From contig NZ_CP109027.1 of the NCBI RefSeq assembly GCF_036226885.1, forward strand, positions 5,146,001-5,210,000: a stretch of 64,000 nt of DNA. The letters are read 5' to 3'. Every line of letters starts with the position of its first letter. Position 1 is the stretch's first letter. This DNA comes from Streptomyces sp. NBC_00663. GTDB taxonomy: Bacteria > Actinomycetota > Actinomycetes > Streptomycetales > Streptomycetaceae. A program made the translations under genes and the position numbers. The notes under the pieces were generated by a model. The model saw nothing but the letters and a program-made list of their open reading frames with translations. It was not told the origin of the DNA and made no database searches. Positions 24,238-32,472 of the stretch are shown piece by piece.

Positions 24238-25341
24238 ATGACGAACCAGCCGTATGAGGGTCAGCAGTACGAGGGCCAGCAGTACCAGGGGCAGCAGGGG
24301 CACGACCCCTACTGGCAGCAGGCGTACGAGGACCCGCAGGCCGCTCAGCAGTACACCCAGCAGTGGCAGGGGCAGACCTGGGAGACCCAGATGTCCGCGC
24401 CGGTCGCGCCCGCGGACACGGCGTATCTGCCGCCGCAGGGGTATGAGCCGGCCGGCTATCAGGACCCCGGGTACCAGGAGCCTGTGTATCAGGAGCCCGT
24501 GTACGAGGAGCCGGTCTCGGCTCCGGCCGCGGAGCCGGTCGCGGCTGCTTCCGGCGACTACGGCCCCGCCACCCTCGGCGGCAACGCCCGTGTCACCGAC
24601 GCCCAGCGGGCCCGGCTCGAAGGCCGGTCGCCGATCATCGAGCCCGGGATGCAGCCCGCCGCCCTCACGGCGGTTCTGGGGCTGCTGCTCGCGGGTGCGG
24701 CGACCGTCGGGTCGTACGCGCTGCTCGTACCGCTCGTTCTTCTCCAGGCCGTGACGGCCGCGGGCTGGTTCCGGCTGAACGGCATGTGGCCCGCCCGGCA
24801 GGGCATCGCGCTGGCGTTCCTCGGGGCGGTCGTCGCGGACGTGGCGCTGCTGGCCGCCGACCGGTCGCCCGCGGCGATCCTCGGCACGCTGGGGGTGTGG
24901 GTGCTGCTGTGCCTGGTGCTCCAGCTGCGGTCGCACGCGGACCCCGACACCCGGATGTACGGCCTGATGGCGACCGTCGCCTCGTCGGCGCTGGCGATCG
25001 TCGCGGCGGGGTATCTCGCGGCGTCGGCGGACGCGGTGTCGGTGGGCGCGGCGTCGGTCGCCGTGGCCGTGCTGGCGCGGGCGCTGCCGCTGCCCACGGC
25101 CGCGTCGGTGGTCGTCTCGCTGCTGGCCGCCGCGGGTGCGGGTATCGCCGTCGGCGGGATGACCGGGGTGGGTGCGCAGGGTGCGCTGCTCGGGGTCGGC
25201 GCGGGGGTGTGCGCGCTGGTCGGGCACCGGGTGGCCAGTTACGACTATCCGTCGCGGTTCGTGCACTTCACGGCGGGCGTCGCGCTACCACTGGCCGCCG
25301 CCGCTCCGGCCGTGTACGTACTGGGACGCGCGCTCGGCTAG
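24238..25341 (+). CDS. Membrane protein with Gln/Tyr-rich N-terminus
   Basis: 367 residues. The first 95 or so are low-complexity, made of YEGQQ, YQGQQ and YQEPVYQEP-type repeats rich in Gln, Tyr, Pro and Glu, likely cytoplasmic and disordered. From about residue 140 there are about eight hydrophobic segments. It starts 3 bp after the moaD stop, with AGGAGGG overlapping the moaD end, so the two are co-transcribed. No recognised transport motifs. Confidence 0.85.
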   Translation: MTNQPYEGQQYEGQQYQGQQGHDPYWQQAYEDPQAAQQYTQQWQGQTWETQMSAPVAPADTAYLPPQGYEPAGYQDPGYQEPVYQEPVYEEPVSAPAAEPVAAASGDYGPATLGGNARVTDAQRARLEGRSPIIEPGMQPAALTAVLGLLLAGAATVGSYALLVPLVLLQAVTAAGWFRLNGMWPARQGIALAFLGAVVADVALLAADRSPAAILGTLGVWVLLCLVLQLRSHADPDTRMYGLMATVASSALAIVAAGYLAASADAVSVGAASVAVAVLARALPLPTAASVVVSLLAAAGAGIAVGGMTGVGAQGALLGVGAGVCALVGHRVASYDYPSRFVHFTAGVALPLAAAAPAVYVLGRALG

Positions 25342-25520
25342 TCCGCGGGCGGTTCGTCGTGGGTCGGGGCCGCGCCGGGGGGGTGTCCGTCCTCGGAACG
25401 GCGCGGTGCCGGGGGCGCGCGTCCACGTGTCACAGGTGATCGACAAACCGGCGGGCCTCTTCGTCCGTGGCGTTACCGTTTGCAGCGACGTAGACCGCCT
25501 AGGTGGGGGAACACCAAAGA

Positions 25521-26249
25521 ATGCGCGCACTGCGAATACTGCTGATTGTTGTTGTTGTGCTGGGTGGGCTCTTCGTCATCGCCGACCGGGTTGCCGTGCA
25601 CTTCGCCGAGGGTGAGGTGGCGGACAAGCTGCGGAGCAGTGAGAACCTCGCCAGTACGCCCGATGTGTCCATCAAGGGCTTTCCGTTCCTGACCCAGGTC
25701 GTGTCCGGGGAGCTGGACGATGCCGAGGTCGGGATCAAGGACTACGAGGCGGCCGCCGGGAGCGCCGGCGAGACCATTCGGATCGATGACATCAAGGCGA
25801 ACTTCAAGGGCGTCTCGTTCTCCGGGGACTACAGCTCCGCCACGGCCGCCACGGCGAGCGGTACGGCGTCCATCTCCTACGACGAGCTGCTCAAGGCCGC
25901 CAAGTCCGACCCGACGGAGATCTTCACCGGGGTGACCGCCGAGGTGGTCGGGCTCTCCGACGGGGGCAACGGCAAGATCAAGGTGAACGTCAAGGTCACG
26001 GCGCTGGGCAAGTCGACCACCTACCCCGTGCTCAGCACGGTCACCGTGGCCGGCGACACCGTGAAGGTGCACGCCGACAACCTGCCGAACCTGGTCGTCG
26101 AGGTCGCCGAGGGCAAGGTGCGGTCGATCACCGACTTCGAGCAGAAGATCGACGATCTGCCCGGCGGCATCCAGCTCGACAAGGTCGAGGCCGCGCCGGA
26201 CGGTGTGGAGGTCACGGTGAAGGGTTCGAACGTCGAGCTGGCCGGGTAG
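25521..26249 (+). CDS. LmeA-like DUF2993 lipid-binding envelope protein
   Basis: 242 residues with an N-terminal membrane anchor or signal (LRILLIVVVVLGGLFVIAD). A beta-rich DUF2993 domain follows, with IKGFPFLTQVVSGELDDAEV near residue 50. In mycobacteria the homologue LmeA binds phospholipid and affects lipomannan length, and its gene neighbours glnR, cysA-type sulfurtransferase and nitrobindin genes, all present in this window. ATG 25521 is chosen; GTG 25503 is possible. The role in Streptomyces is not known to me. Confidence 0.82.
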   Translation: MRALRILLIVVVVLGGLFVIADRVAVHFAEGEVADKLRSSENLASTPDVSIKGFPFLTQVVSGELDDAEVGIKDYEAAAGSAGETIRIDDIKANFKGVSFSGDYSSATAATASGTASISYDELLKAAKSDPTEIFTGVTAEVVGLSDGGNGKIKVNVKVTALGKSTTYPVLSTVTVAGDTVKVHADNLPNLVVEVAEGKVRSITDFEQKIDDLPGGIQLDKVEAAPDGVEVTVKGSNVELAG

Positions 26250-26447
26250 GACCGCGTTCGGCGGACGGCGAGTGTCCGAGGGGCGAGACGGGCCGTCCGT
26301 CATGGTGGGTGTGATGACGGCCACCGGCGTCCGGAAGCCGTGCGAACACGGTCCGGGCGCTGATCCAATCCCACATCGCGGACGATCGCGTCTCAAAATA
26401 CGACACGCCGGTGACATGGCTGGTAGTCCGTCCCTACGATCGACGGC

Positions 26448-26528
26448 ATGAAGCGACAGGCGGATCTCACAAAGCGGCGGGCAGTGGACCTGTGCCGCGT
26501 TGCCGCCATGCTCTGTCGCACTTTCTGA
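26448..26528 (+). CDS. Cys-containing leader peptide (sulfur attenuator uORF)
   Basis: A 26-codon frame (MKRQADLTKRRAVDLCRVAA, then MLCRTF) ending 129 bp before the sulfurtransferase gene. It matches a family of actinobacterial putative leader peptides with the DLxxRRAVDLCRVA pattern and a few Cys codons, found upstream of sulfur-assimilation genes. In related cysteine-responsive systems ribosome stalling at Cys codons changes folding of the downstream RNA. Attenuation here is inferred; the peptide itself is easily recognised. Confidence 0.82.
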   Translation: MKRQADLTKRRAVDLCRVAAMLCRTF

Positions 26529-26657
26529 GCGGAAGCGCCGAGCGCCGTCCGCATCCCCTCGCCCTGATCCCAGGGCATCCGTGCGCCGAGGCCCCGTCGG
26601 CCCGCGCACGCCTCACAGCCGTATGCCCCGCCGTAACTGCCCCGGAGGAGAAAGAGC

Positions 26658-27497
26658 ATGAGCCGCAGCGACGTCCTGGTCGACGCCGACTGGGTCGAGG
26701 CCAACCTCGACAACCCGAACATCGCGATCGTGGAGGTGGACGAGGACACGTCCGCCTACGAGAAGAACCACATCCGCAACGCGATCCGTATCGACTGGAC
26801 CAAGGACCTCCAGGACCCGGTCCGCCGTGACTTCGTCGACCAGGAGGGCTTCGAGAAGCTCCTGTCGGCCAAGGGCATCGGCAACGACACCCTGGTGATC
26901 CTCTACGGCGGCAACAACAACTGGTTCGCGTCGTACGCCTACTGGTACTTCAAGCTGTACGGCCACGAGAGCGTCAAGCTCCTCGACGGCGGCCGCAAGA
27001 AGTGGGAGCTCGACGCCCGCGAGCTGGTCGAAGAGGTGCCCGAGCGCCCGACGACCGACTACAAGGCCAAGGCCCAGAACACCGCCATCCGCGCCTTCCG
27101 CGACGACGTGGTCGCCGCGATCGGTTCGCAGAACCTGGTCGACGTGCGCTCGCCCGACGAGTTCTCCGGCAAGCTGCTCGCCCCGGCCCACCTGCCCCAG
27201 GAGCAGTCGCAGCGTCCGGGTCACGTCCCGTCCGCCCGCAACATCCCGTGGTCGAAGAACGCCAACGACGACGGCACCTTCAAGTCGGACGACGAGCTCA
27301 AGGAGCTCTACGCCGAGGAGCAGGTCGACCTCGCCAAGGACACCATCGCCTACTGCCGCATCGGCGAGCGCTCCGCGCTGACCTGGTTCGTGCTGCACGA
27401 GCTGCTCGGTGTCGAGAACGTCAAGAACTACGACGGCTCCTGGACCGAGTACGGCAGCCTCGTCGGCGTCCCGATCGAGCTCGGCGCCAACAAGTAA
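26658..27497 (+). CDS. Thiosulfate sulfurtransferase (double rhodanese domain)
   Basis: 279 residues, two tandem rhodanese domains (about 1-130 and 150-275). Only the second holds the catalytic cysteine, in AYCRIGERS near residue 235. It transfers sulfane sulfur from thiosulfate to cyanide or other acceptors and corresponds to the CysA/SseA type of actinobacteria. GGAGGAGAAAG precedes ATG 26658. The Cys leader peptide upstream points to control by cysteine supply, and the DUF1416 gene downstream is its usual partner. Confidence 0.94.
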   Translation: MSRSDVLVDADWVEANLDNPNIAIVEVDEDTSAYEKNHIRNAIRIDWTKDLQDPVRRDFVDQEGFEKLLSAKGIGNDTLVILYGGNNNWFASYAYWYFKLYGHESVKLLDGGRKKWELDARELVEEVPERPTTDYKAKAQNTAIRAFRDDVVAAIGSQNLVDVRSPDEFSGKLLAPAHLPQEQSQRPGHVPSARNIPWSKNANDDGTFKSDDELKELYAEEQVDLAKDTIAYCRIGERSALTWFVLHELLGVENVKNYDGSWTEYGSLVGVPIELGANK

Positions 27498-27561
27498 GCA
27501 GACCCCGTCCCACCCCGACCGGCCTTCCTTCCGGTCAGACCTTCTGAATCTGGAGAAAGAC

Positions 27562-27849
27562 ATGTGTGGAGCGAAGGCCGGCGGCCCCGACGCCTCGACG
27601 ATCAAGCCCGGTGAGACCACGATCCAGGGCCAGGTGACGCGTGACGGCGAGCCTGTGGTGGGCTACGTCCGCCTCCTGGACTCGACCGGCGAGTTCACCG
27701 CCGAGGTCCCCACCTCCGCGACGGGCCAGTTCCGCTTCTACGCGGCCGAGGGCACCTGGACCGTCCGCGCGCTGGTGCCGGGCGGGACCGCCGACCGTAC
27801 CGTCGTCGCCCAGCAGGGCGGCCTCGCCGAGGTCGCGATCGCCGTCTGA
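27562..27849 (+). CDS. DUF1416 (SseC-like) protein
   Basis: 95-residue beta-rich protein starting MCGAKAGGPDAS, with an immunoglobulin/transthyretin-like pattern (GQVTRDGEPVVGYVRLLD, GTWTVRALVPGG). In mycobacteria the homologous sseC gene also follows the cysA sulfurtransferase gene, so a role in sulfur metabolism is likely but not established. The conserved Cys2 may matter. CTGGAGAAAG precedes ATG 27562. A strong terminator follows. Confidence 0.9.
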   Translation: MCGAKAGGPDASTIKPGETTIQGQVTRDGEPVVGYVRLLDSTGEFTAEVPTSATGQFRFYAAEGTWTVRALVPGGTADRTVVAQQGGLAEVAIAV

Positions 27850-27865
27850 GCAGGCGTGACCGAAC

Positions 27866-27920
27866 GGCCGAAGGGCCGCACCCCCCAGGGTTGGACTCCA
27901 GGGGGTGCGGCCCTTCGGCC
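27866..27920. terminator. Intrinsic terminator after sulfurtransferase operon
   Basis: Perfect 20-bp stem (27866-27885 with 27901-27920) and a 15-nt loop, starting 17 bp after the DUF1416 stop and ending about 30 bp before the next ATG, with CCTTT just beyond. One of the strongest hairpins in the window. Confidence 0.93.
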
Positions 27921-27950
27921 TTTCCGGGGCCCCCGGCCTACGCTGGAGTC

Positions 27951-28211
27951 ATGCTGGCGCGTCGACGGCACGTCTATTTCGCCATGATGGGCACCTGCGT
28001 CGGGCTCTTCGTCCTGGCGTGGGGTGTCGTACGGCTGTGGTCGATCCCGGTCGCCGTGGGGATGTGCGTGGTCGCCATGGTGATCCCGCCGGTCGCCGCC
28101 ATGGTCGCCAACCGGCGCGGACCCGACGACCGTTGGTGGGACGACCCCTCCGGCGATCCCAAGTCCGACGAGTGGTGGGACGAGCTGGACGGGAAGAAGC
28201 GGCGGCAGTAG
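27951..28211 (+). CDS. DUF3099-type small membrane protein
   Basis: 86 residues with two membrane helices (about 8-26 and 31-50: VYFAMMGTCVGLFVLAWGVV and IPVAVGMCVVAMVIPPVAAM). A Trp/Asp-rich hydrophilic tail (DDRWWDDPSGDPKSDEWWDE) follows and ends in lysines and arginines. This layout is typical of Streptomyces DUF3099 proteins. The start is ATG 27951. It ends 10 bp before the VOC-family gene and is probably co-transcribed with it. Confidence 0.8.
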   Translation: MLARRRHVYFAMMGTCVGLFVLAWGVVRLWSIPVAVGMCVVAMVIPPVAAMVANRRGPDDRWWDDPSGDPKSDEWWDELDGKKRRQ

Positions 28212-28221
28212 GAAGGGGCCC

Positions 28222-28602
28222 ATGTCGCCCATGAGGTTGTCGACCGTCGTACTCGACGCACCGGACGCCCGTCAGCTCGCCCGCTTCTATCAGCGCCTGC
28301 TCGGGTACGTGGTGCGCGAGGCGGAAGCCGACTGGGTGCTCATCGGGCCGCCGGGCTCAGGGGTGGGGCTCGCCTTCCAGACCGAGCCCGCGTACGTGCC
28401 GCCGGTCTGGCCCGGCCGGGAGCCCGGTGCGCAGCAGATGATGCTGCACCTCGACATCGAGGTCGACGATCTGGACGGTGAGAGCGCGCGAGCGCTGGCC
28501 GAGGGGGCGACGCTCGCCGCGTACCAGCCGCAGGACGACGTACGGGTGCTCCTCGACCCGGCCGGGCACCCGTTCTGTCTGTGGACGCCGGAGGCTCAGT
28601 AG
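28222..28602 (+). CDS. VOC-superfamily (glyoxalase-like) protein
   Basis: 126 residues with the beta-alpha-beta-beta-beta fold of the vicinal oxygen chelate family (VVLDAPDARQLARFYQRLLG at the start, MMLHLDIEVDDLD in the middle, LLDPAGHPFCLW at the end). Candidate metal ligands are a His and acidic residues in those motifs. The stop overlaps the convergent DsrE gene by 7 bp. No substrate can be assigned. Confidence 0.88.
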   Translation: MSPMRLSTVVLDAPDARQLARFYQRLLGYVVREAEADWVLIGPPGSGVGLAFQTEPAYVPPVWPGREPGAQQMMLHLDIEVDDLDGESARALAEGATLAAYQPQDDVRVLLDPAGHPFCLWTPEAQ

Positions 28603-28958
28603 ACGAGCGCCTGCGTCTCGTCGCCCAGCGCCTCCTGCACGAACACCTGCGCGCCCGCGATCCGTACGCCCTCGATGACGTCCTTCTCCGTGATGTCCCG
28701 GCGGGCCGCGCACTGGGTGCACAGGGTCAGCGTGCCGCCGGCCAGGACCGACTCGATCAGGTCGGGGAGGGGGGCCGCGTGCGGCAGCTCGAACTCGGCG
28801 GCCCGGCCCGGCAGCGCGAACCACGCGGACTCGCCGGTCAGCCACAGGGAGACCTCGACCCCGCTGGCCACGGCAACCGCCGCCACCGTGAACGCCTGCG
28901 AGCAGCGTTCGGGGGCATCGGCCCCCGCCGTCACCTTGATCACGAGCTTCTTCGCCAT
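28596..28958 (-). CDS. DsrE-family sulfur-relay-like protein
   Basis: 120-residue alpha/beta protein of the DsrE/DsrF-like superfamily (KKLVIKVTAGADAPERCSQA, VSLWLTGESAWFALPG, TLCTQCAARRDI). The Cys pair in CTQC near residues 80-83 could carry sulfur. A link to the sulfurtransferase operon nearby is plausible but inferred. Tail-to-tail with the VOC gene, head-to-head with the next operon. Confidence 0.85.
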   Translation of the reverse strand: MAKKLVIKVTAGADAPERCSQAFTVAAVAVASGVEVSLWLTGESAWFALPGRAAEFELPHAAPLPDLIESVLAGGTLTLCTQCAARRDITEKDVIEGVRIAGAQVFVQEALGDETQALVY

Positions 28959-29058
28959 GACTGAATCGTAATCAACGCGGCTACAACCCAGGTCGCGGGC
29001 CGTGAGTCTCCTGTGCGCACATATGGAATGTGCACTTCACGTTCTGTGGGGGGACGTC

Positions 29059-29850
29059 TTGGAAGTACCTGAAGTTCAGGAAATCCCGGTACCTGACGAG
29101 GTGCCGGAAGTGCCGGAACAGCTCGAGGCGGCAGTGGCGCCCCGGCCCCGGCGGCGTGGCCGCACCACGCTGATCATCGCCGCGGCCGCCGTGCTCGGCG
29201 TCGTCGCCGGCACCTGCACCGGGTTCGTCGTGCAGGCGAACCGCGAGCCCACCGCGCTGCCGCCGCTGTCGCAGCCGGTCGTCAAGCAGGCCAAGGGCGA
29301 GGTCGAGCCGCTGTCCGCCGCCCAGGACCGGCACGTCAAGGTGAACGGCGATCTGCGCAAGCTGCTGCTCAAGAAGCCCAAGGGAGCCCGGGAGCCCGAC
29401 TTCGCGGCGGGCGTCGACGGCTGGATGGACATCGCCGAGTACGCGGACCTCTACGAGAAGCCGCAGAACGCCTTCGGCAACCTCGCGACCGACGAGTTCC
29501 GCCGGGCCGCCGTCACCGACTGGCTGGTCGGCGGCACGTACAGCGTCGAGATCGTGCTCACGCAGTTCCGCCAGGAGCGGGGCCTGACGGCCGCCGACTA
29601 CACCGCGAACGAGCAGGACTTCGCCGGTGACGAGGACGACACCGACAGCTGGCCGGTGCCCGGGACCGGTGACGGGTGGGCGTACGTCCACAACAAGCCG
29701 GACACGAAGCCCGGTTATCTGCCGCTGTACTCCGCCGAGGCGATGGCCACGCGCGGCGACATCGCCATGACCGTCTGGGTCTACGACACCAAGCCCATTC
29801 CCAAGAAGAAGATCATGGACCTGGCCAAGCGGCAGATGGAGCGGCTGTGA
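29059..29850 (+). CDS. Single-pass membrane protein, paralogue 1 of 3
   Basis: 263 residues if started at TTG 29059, which has GGGGGGA 5 bp upstream; a GTG at 29002 would add 19 residues but has no such site. Acidic VPEVPE-type N-terminus, then one membrane helix (TTLIIAAAAVLGVVAGTCTG) and an extracytoplasmic domain of about 200 residues. The motif DLRKLLLKKPKGAREPDFAA near residue 100 is matched in the third gene (DLRALLLPAPKGAKADKALD). The stop overlaps the next start. Function unknown. Confidence 0.78.
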   Translation: MEVPEVQEIPVPDEVPEVPEQLEAAVAPRPRRRGRTTLIIAAAAVLGVVAGTCTGFVVQANREPTALPPLSQPVVKQAKGEVEPLSAAQDRHVKVNGDLRKLLLKKPKGAREPDFAAGVDGWMDIAEYADLYEKPQNAFGNLATDEFRRAAVTDWLVGGTYSVEIVLTQFRQERGLTAADYTANEQDFAGDEDDTDSWPVPGTGDGWAYVHNKPDTKPGYLPLYSAEAMATRGDIAMTVWVYDTKPIPKKKIMDLAKRQMERL

Positions 29851-30740
29851 GCACCGACAACCCCGAGGTCCTCCAGAGCCCTGACAACCCCGAGGTCCTC
29901 CAGAGCCCCGTACCGGACGGGACACCGGTGCCGGACGCGCCGCCCGTACCAGATGTGCCGCCCGTACCGGACGAGCCGCCCGCGCCCGTCGCGAAGAAGC
30001 GTTTCCCCCTTCGCCGCGTCGCCACCCTCACCGGCTCCGTCCTTCTCCTCGGCGCCGTCGTCGGAGGCACCGGCTACACCGTCGTGACCGTCCAGGACGC
30101 CGACCGGGACCCCGGGAAGCCGAGCTGGAAGTTCCCCAAGGCCGCCGCGGACAAGGACGCCCCGGAGGCGAAGGGGCTGCGCGGAATGCTGCTGCCCTAC
30201 GAGGCGAACGGCTTCTCCCAGGGCCCCGACATCGACGAGTTCGGCGCCGACGCCGAGCTGAGCGGCCGGCAGGCCACCGCCCTGCGCAAGGAGTCCCTCA
30301 AGGGCCTCCCGCCCGCCGACCGGCGGAAGCTGGAGAAGCAGATCGACCGCCAGCGCATCAAGGGTGTCGTGATGCGCAGCTACCTCAACGCCAACGGCTA
30401 CGCGGTCTACGACGACAAGGTGTCCTCGGTCAGCGTCACCCTGACGCAGATGGAGAGCCAGGCCGCCGTGCGCAACAGCTCGACGTCCGAGATCGAGTTC
30501 TTCGAGGCCCTCGGCATCATGCGCAAGGGCCCGAAGATCGACGGCCACAAGAACGCCAAGTGCTTCCTCGCGCCCAAGGACAAGGACGAGAAGATCGACT
30601 GGATGTTCTGCTCCGCCTACGTGGGTGACGTCCTGGTCGCCGTCAACGCGTCCGGGGTCGCCCCCCTGGACAAGGACGGGATCTCCACCTTCGTCGGCGC
30701 CCAGCTCGACCGCATCGACGACCCGGGGAAGGCCGTATGA
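29847..30740 (+). CDS. Single-pass membrane protein, paralogue 2 of 3
   Basis: 297 residues starting at GTG 29847 (overlaps the upstream stop by 4 bp). The N-terminus has an exact peptide duplication DNPEVLQSP-DNPEVLQSP followed by Val-Pro-Asp repeats, then basic residues and one membrane helix (ATLTGSVLLLGAVVGGTGYT). The extracytoplasmic part begins with GLRGMLLPYEANGFSQGPD, in the same place as the DLR-LLLP motif of its neighbours, and carries two Cys late in the domain. Function unknown. Confidence 0.85.
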   Translation: MSTDNPEVLQSPDNPEVLQSPVPDGTPVPDAPPVPDVPPVPDEPPAPVAKKRFPLRRVATLTGSVLLLGAVVGGTGYTVVTVQDADRDPGKPSWKFPKAAADKDAPEAKGLRGMLLPYEANGFSQGPDIDEFGADAELSGRQATALRKESLKGLPPADRRKLEKQIDRQRIKGVVMRSYLNANGYAVYDDKVSSVSVTLTQMESQAAVRNSSTSEIEFFEALGIMRKGPKIDGHKNAKCFLAPKDKDEKIDWMFCSAYVGDVLVAVNASGVAPLDKDGISTFVGAQLDRIDDPGKAV

Positions 30741-31624
30741 CCACCGAACAGCAGCCGATCGGGGAGATCTCCGAGGTCACCGACGTCACCGAGGTCACCG
30801 GGGCCGCGGAGGCGGGCGCCGAAACCACCGAGGGGGCCCCGGCCGCCCCGCCCGTCAAGAAGGACCGCCGGGTGCTGCGGGCCGTCCTGCGGTGGACCGC
30901 CGCCGTCGTGGTCTTCGCCGCGGCCGGGGCCGGGACGGCGTACGGGATCACGCGGATGGAGCGGACGGACGTACCGGGACTCGCGACCGAAACGGACGGA
31001 CGCTGGGAGTATCCGCCGATCGTGCAGCCGCCGCTGCCCTCCGGCAGCCCGAGGCCCTTCGGCAAGGCGAACTCGGCCAACTCCCACTACGCCGACCTGC
31101 GCGCACTGCTCCTGCCCGCGCCCAAGGGCGCCAAGGCCGACAAGGCGCTCGACGGCGAGGACGGCTGGCTGGCGCGGAAGGACTTCCTCGCGGTCTACGA
31201 GGACAAGGACGACCGGGACGCCATCGGCCAGCTCCTGACCGACCAGGGGTTGCGGCACGTCGCCGCCCGGGGCTGGACCACGGCCGACGGCACCCACACC
31301 CGGATCTACCTGCTTCAGTTCGACACGGCGAGGGTCGTCGACTCCCTCCAGGAGAACAGCTTCACCGGCTACGACGCCCCCCAGTTCGCCCTGAAGGGCG
31401 CCTCCGAGGTGCACATCGACGAGGCGTTCCCGGAGAAGGCCGAGGTGGAGAACGTACGGCACTACGCATACGGCGAGGCCAAGCCGTACGGGGCGGAGCA
31501 GGTACGGGAGGCGTATCTGGTCTCCGGCGACGTCCTCGGGCTGGTCGTGCAGTCGCGGAAGGGCTCGGCGGCTGCCGTGCCGTTCCAGCAGACGGTGGTG
31601 CTCCAGAGCCAGCTGCTGGGCTGA
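30737..31624 (+). CDS. Single-pass membrane protein, paralogue 3 of 3
   Basis: 295 residues; ATG 30737 overlaps the previous stop (ATGA). An acidic N-terminus with EVTDVTEVTG repeats is followed by one membrane helix (WTAAVVVFAAAGAGTAYGIT) and an extracytoplasmic domain with DLRALLLPAPKGA near residue 120. The three tightly coupled paralogues share topology (acidic repeat-rich cytoplasmic tail, helix, outer domain) and could form a hetero-oligomeric surface complex. No known family. Confidence 0.85.
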   Translation: MTTEQQPIGEISEVTDVTEVTGAAEAGAETTEGAPAAPPVKKDRRVLRAVLRWTAAVVVFAAAGAGTAYGITRMERTDVPGLATETDGRWEYPPIVQPPLPSGSPRPFGKANSANSHYADLRALLLPAPKGAKADKALDGEDGWLARKDFLAVYEDKDDRDAIGQLLTDQGLRHVAARGWTTADGTHTRIYLLQFDTARVVDSLQENSFTGYDAPQFALKGASEVHIDEAFPEKAEVENVRHYAYGEAKPYGAEQVREAYLVSGDVLGLVVQSRKGSAAAVPFQQTVVLQSQLLG

Positions 31625-31736
31625 GGCGTGCGTCGGGGAGCCGTGAGGCCTACCTCGCAGAGAAGGGCGGGCCCCGGCCGACTAAGCTGGGGCCCGGCTC
31701 TAGTACCGCCCATAACCGCTCAGCAAGGAGCACCCC

Positions 31737-31838
31737 GTGCTTGAGGCATTCTTCGAAGCCCTGCTCGTCCTGGTCTGCGTCGGCGTCCTCGCCTTCGCCG
31801 GGCTGACGGTGAAGAAGCTGTACCAGGGCCAGCGCTGA
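31737..31838 (+). CDS. 33-residue membrane peptide
   Basis: A 33-codon frame starting MLEAFFEALLVLVCVGVLAF and ending TVKKLYQGQR: a single membrane helix with a basic cytoplasmic end. AAGGAG lies 8 nt upstream of GTG 31737, and codon use is typical. It stops 26 bp before the nitrobindin gene. Such tiny membrane proteins are often missed; this one looks real. Confidence 0.75.
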   Translation: MLEAFFEALLVLVCVGVLAFAGLTVKKLYQGQR

Positions 31839-31864
31839 CCCGAAGCTAGGAACTGTAGAAGCTC

Positions 31865-32440
31865 ATGATCGAGATCCCGTCCGACCTCCACAAGGACCTC
31901 GTCCCCCTCGTCTTCCTGCTCGGCAACTGGGCGGGCGCGGGTGTGCACGACTTCCCCGGCTCCGAGAAGTGCAACTTCGGGCAGGAGGTCACCTTCAGCC
32001 ACGACGGCCGTGACTTCCTGGAGTACCAGTCCCACACCTGGGTCCTGGACAACGACGGGAACAAGGTCCGTCCGCTGGAGTCCGAGCACGGCTTCTGGCG
32101 CGTCGACGCCGACCGCAAGGTCGAGGTCACGATGGTCCGCGACGACGGTGTCGTCGAGATCTGGTACGGCGAGCTGGCCAAGCAGAAGCCGCAGATCGAC
32201 ATCGTCACGGACGCGGTGGCCCGTACGGCGGCCTCCGGCCCCTACAGCGGTGGCAAGCGCCTCTACGGCTACGTCAACAGCGACCTGATGTGGGTCGGCG
32301 AGAAGCAGACCCCCGAGGTCGAGCTGCGCCCCTACATGTCCGCGCACCTGAAGAAGGTCGTCACCCCGGAGGACGTCGAGCGCTGGGCCAAGGCCCTGCC
32401 CGATGACATGCCTGACGACGGCATCGCCTTCTTCAAGTAA
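31865..32440 (+). CDS. Nitrobindin-family heme-binding protein (FABP-like)
   Basis: 191-residue beta-barrel protein of the nitrobindin/THAP4 group. The signature GxWxGxG appears as LLGNWAGAG near residue 20, with a candidate heme-ligand region at the C-terminus (YMSAHLKKV). Homologues bind ferric heme and react with nitric oxide or peroxynitrite. The mycobacterial homologue also lies near the sulfurtransferase/sseC genes. It precedes nur by 32 bp. Confidence 0.88.
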   Translation: MIEIPSDLHKDLVPLVFLLGNWAGAGVHDFPGSEKCNFGQEVTFSHDGRDFLEYQSHTWVLDNDGNKVRPLESEHGFWRVDADRKVEVTMVRDDGVVEIWYGELAKQKPQIDIVTDAVARTAASGPYSGGKRLYGYVNSDLMWVGEKQTPEVELRPYMSAHLKKVVTPEDVERWAKALPDDMPDDGIAFFK

Positions 32441-32472
32441 GCATTCGCTCAAGTAGTCATACACTCGTCGGT

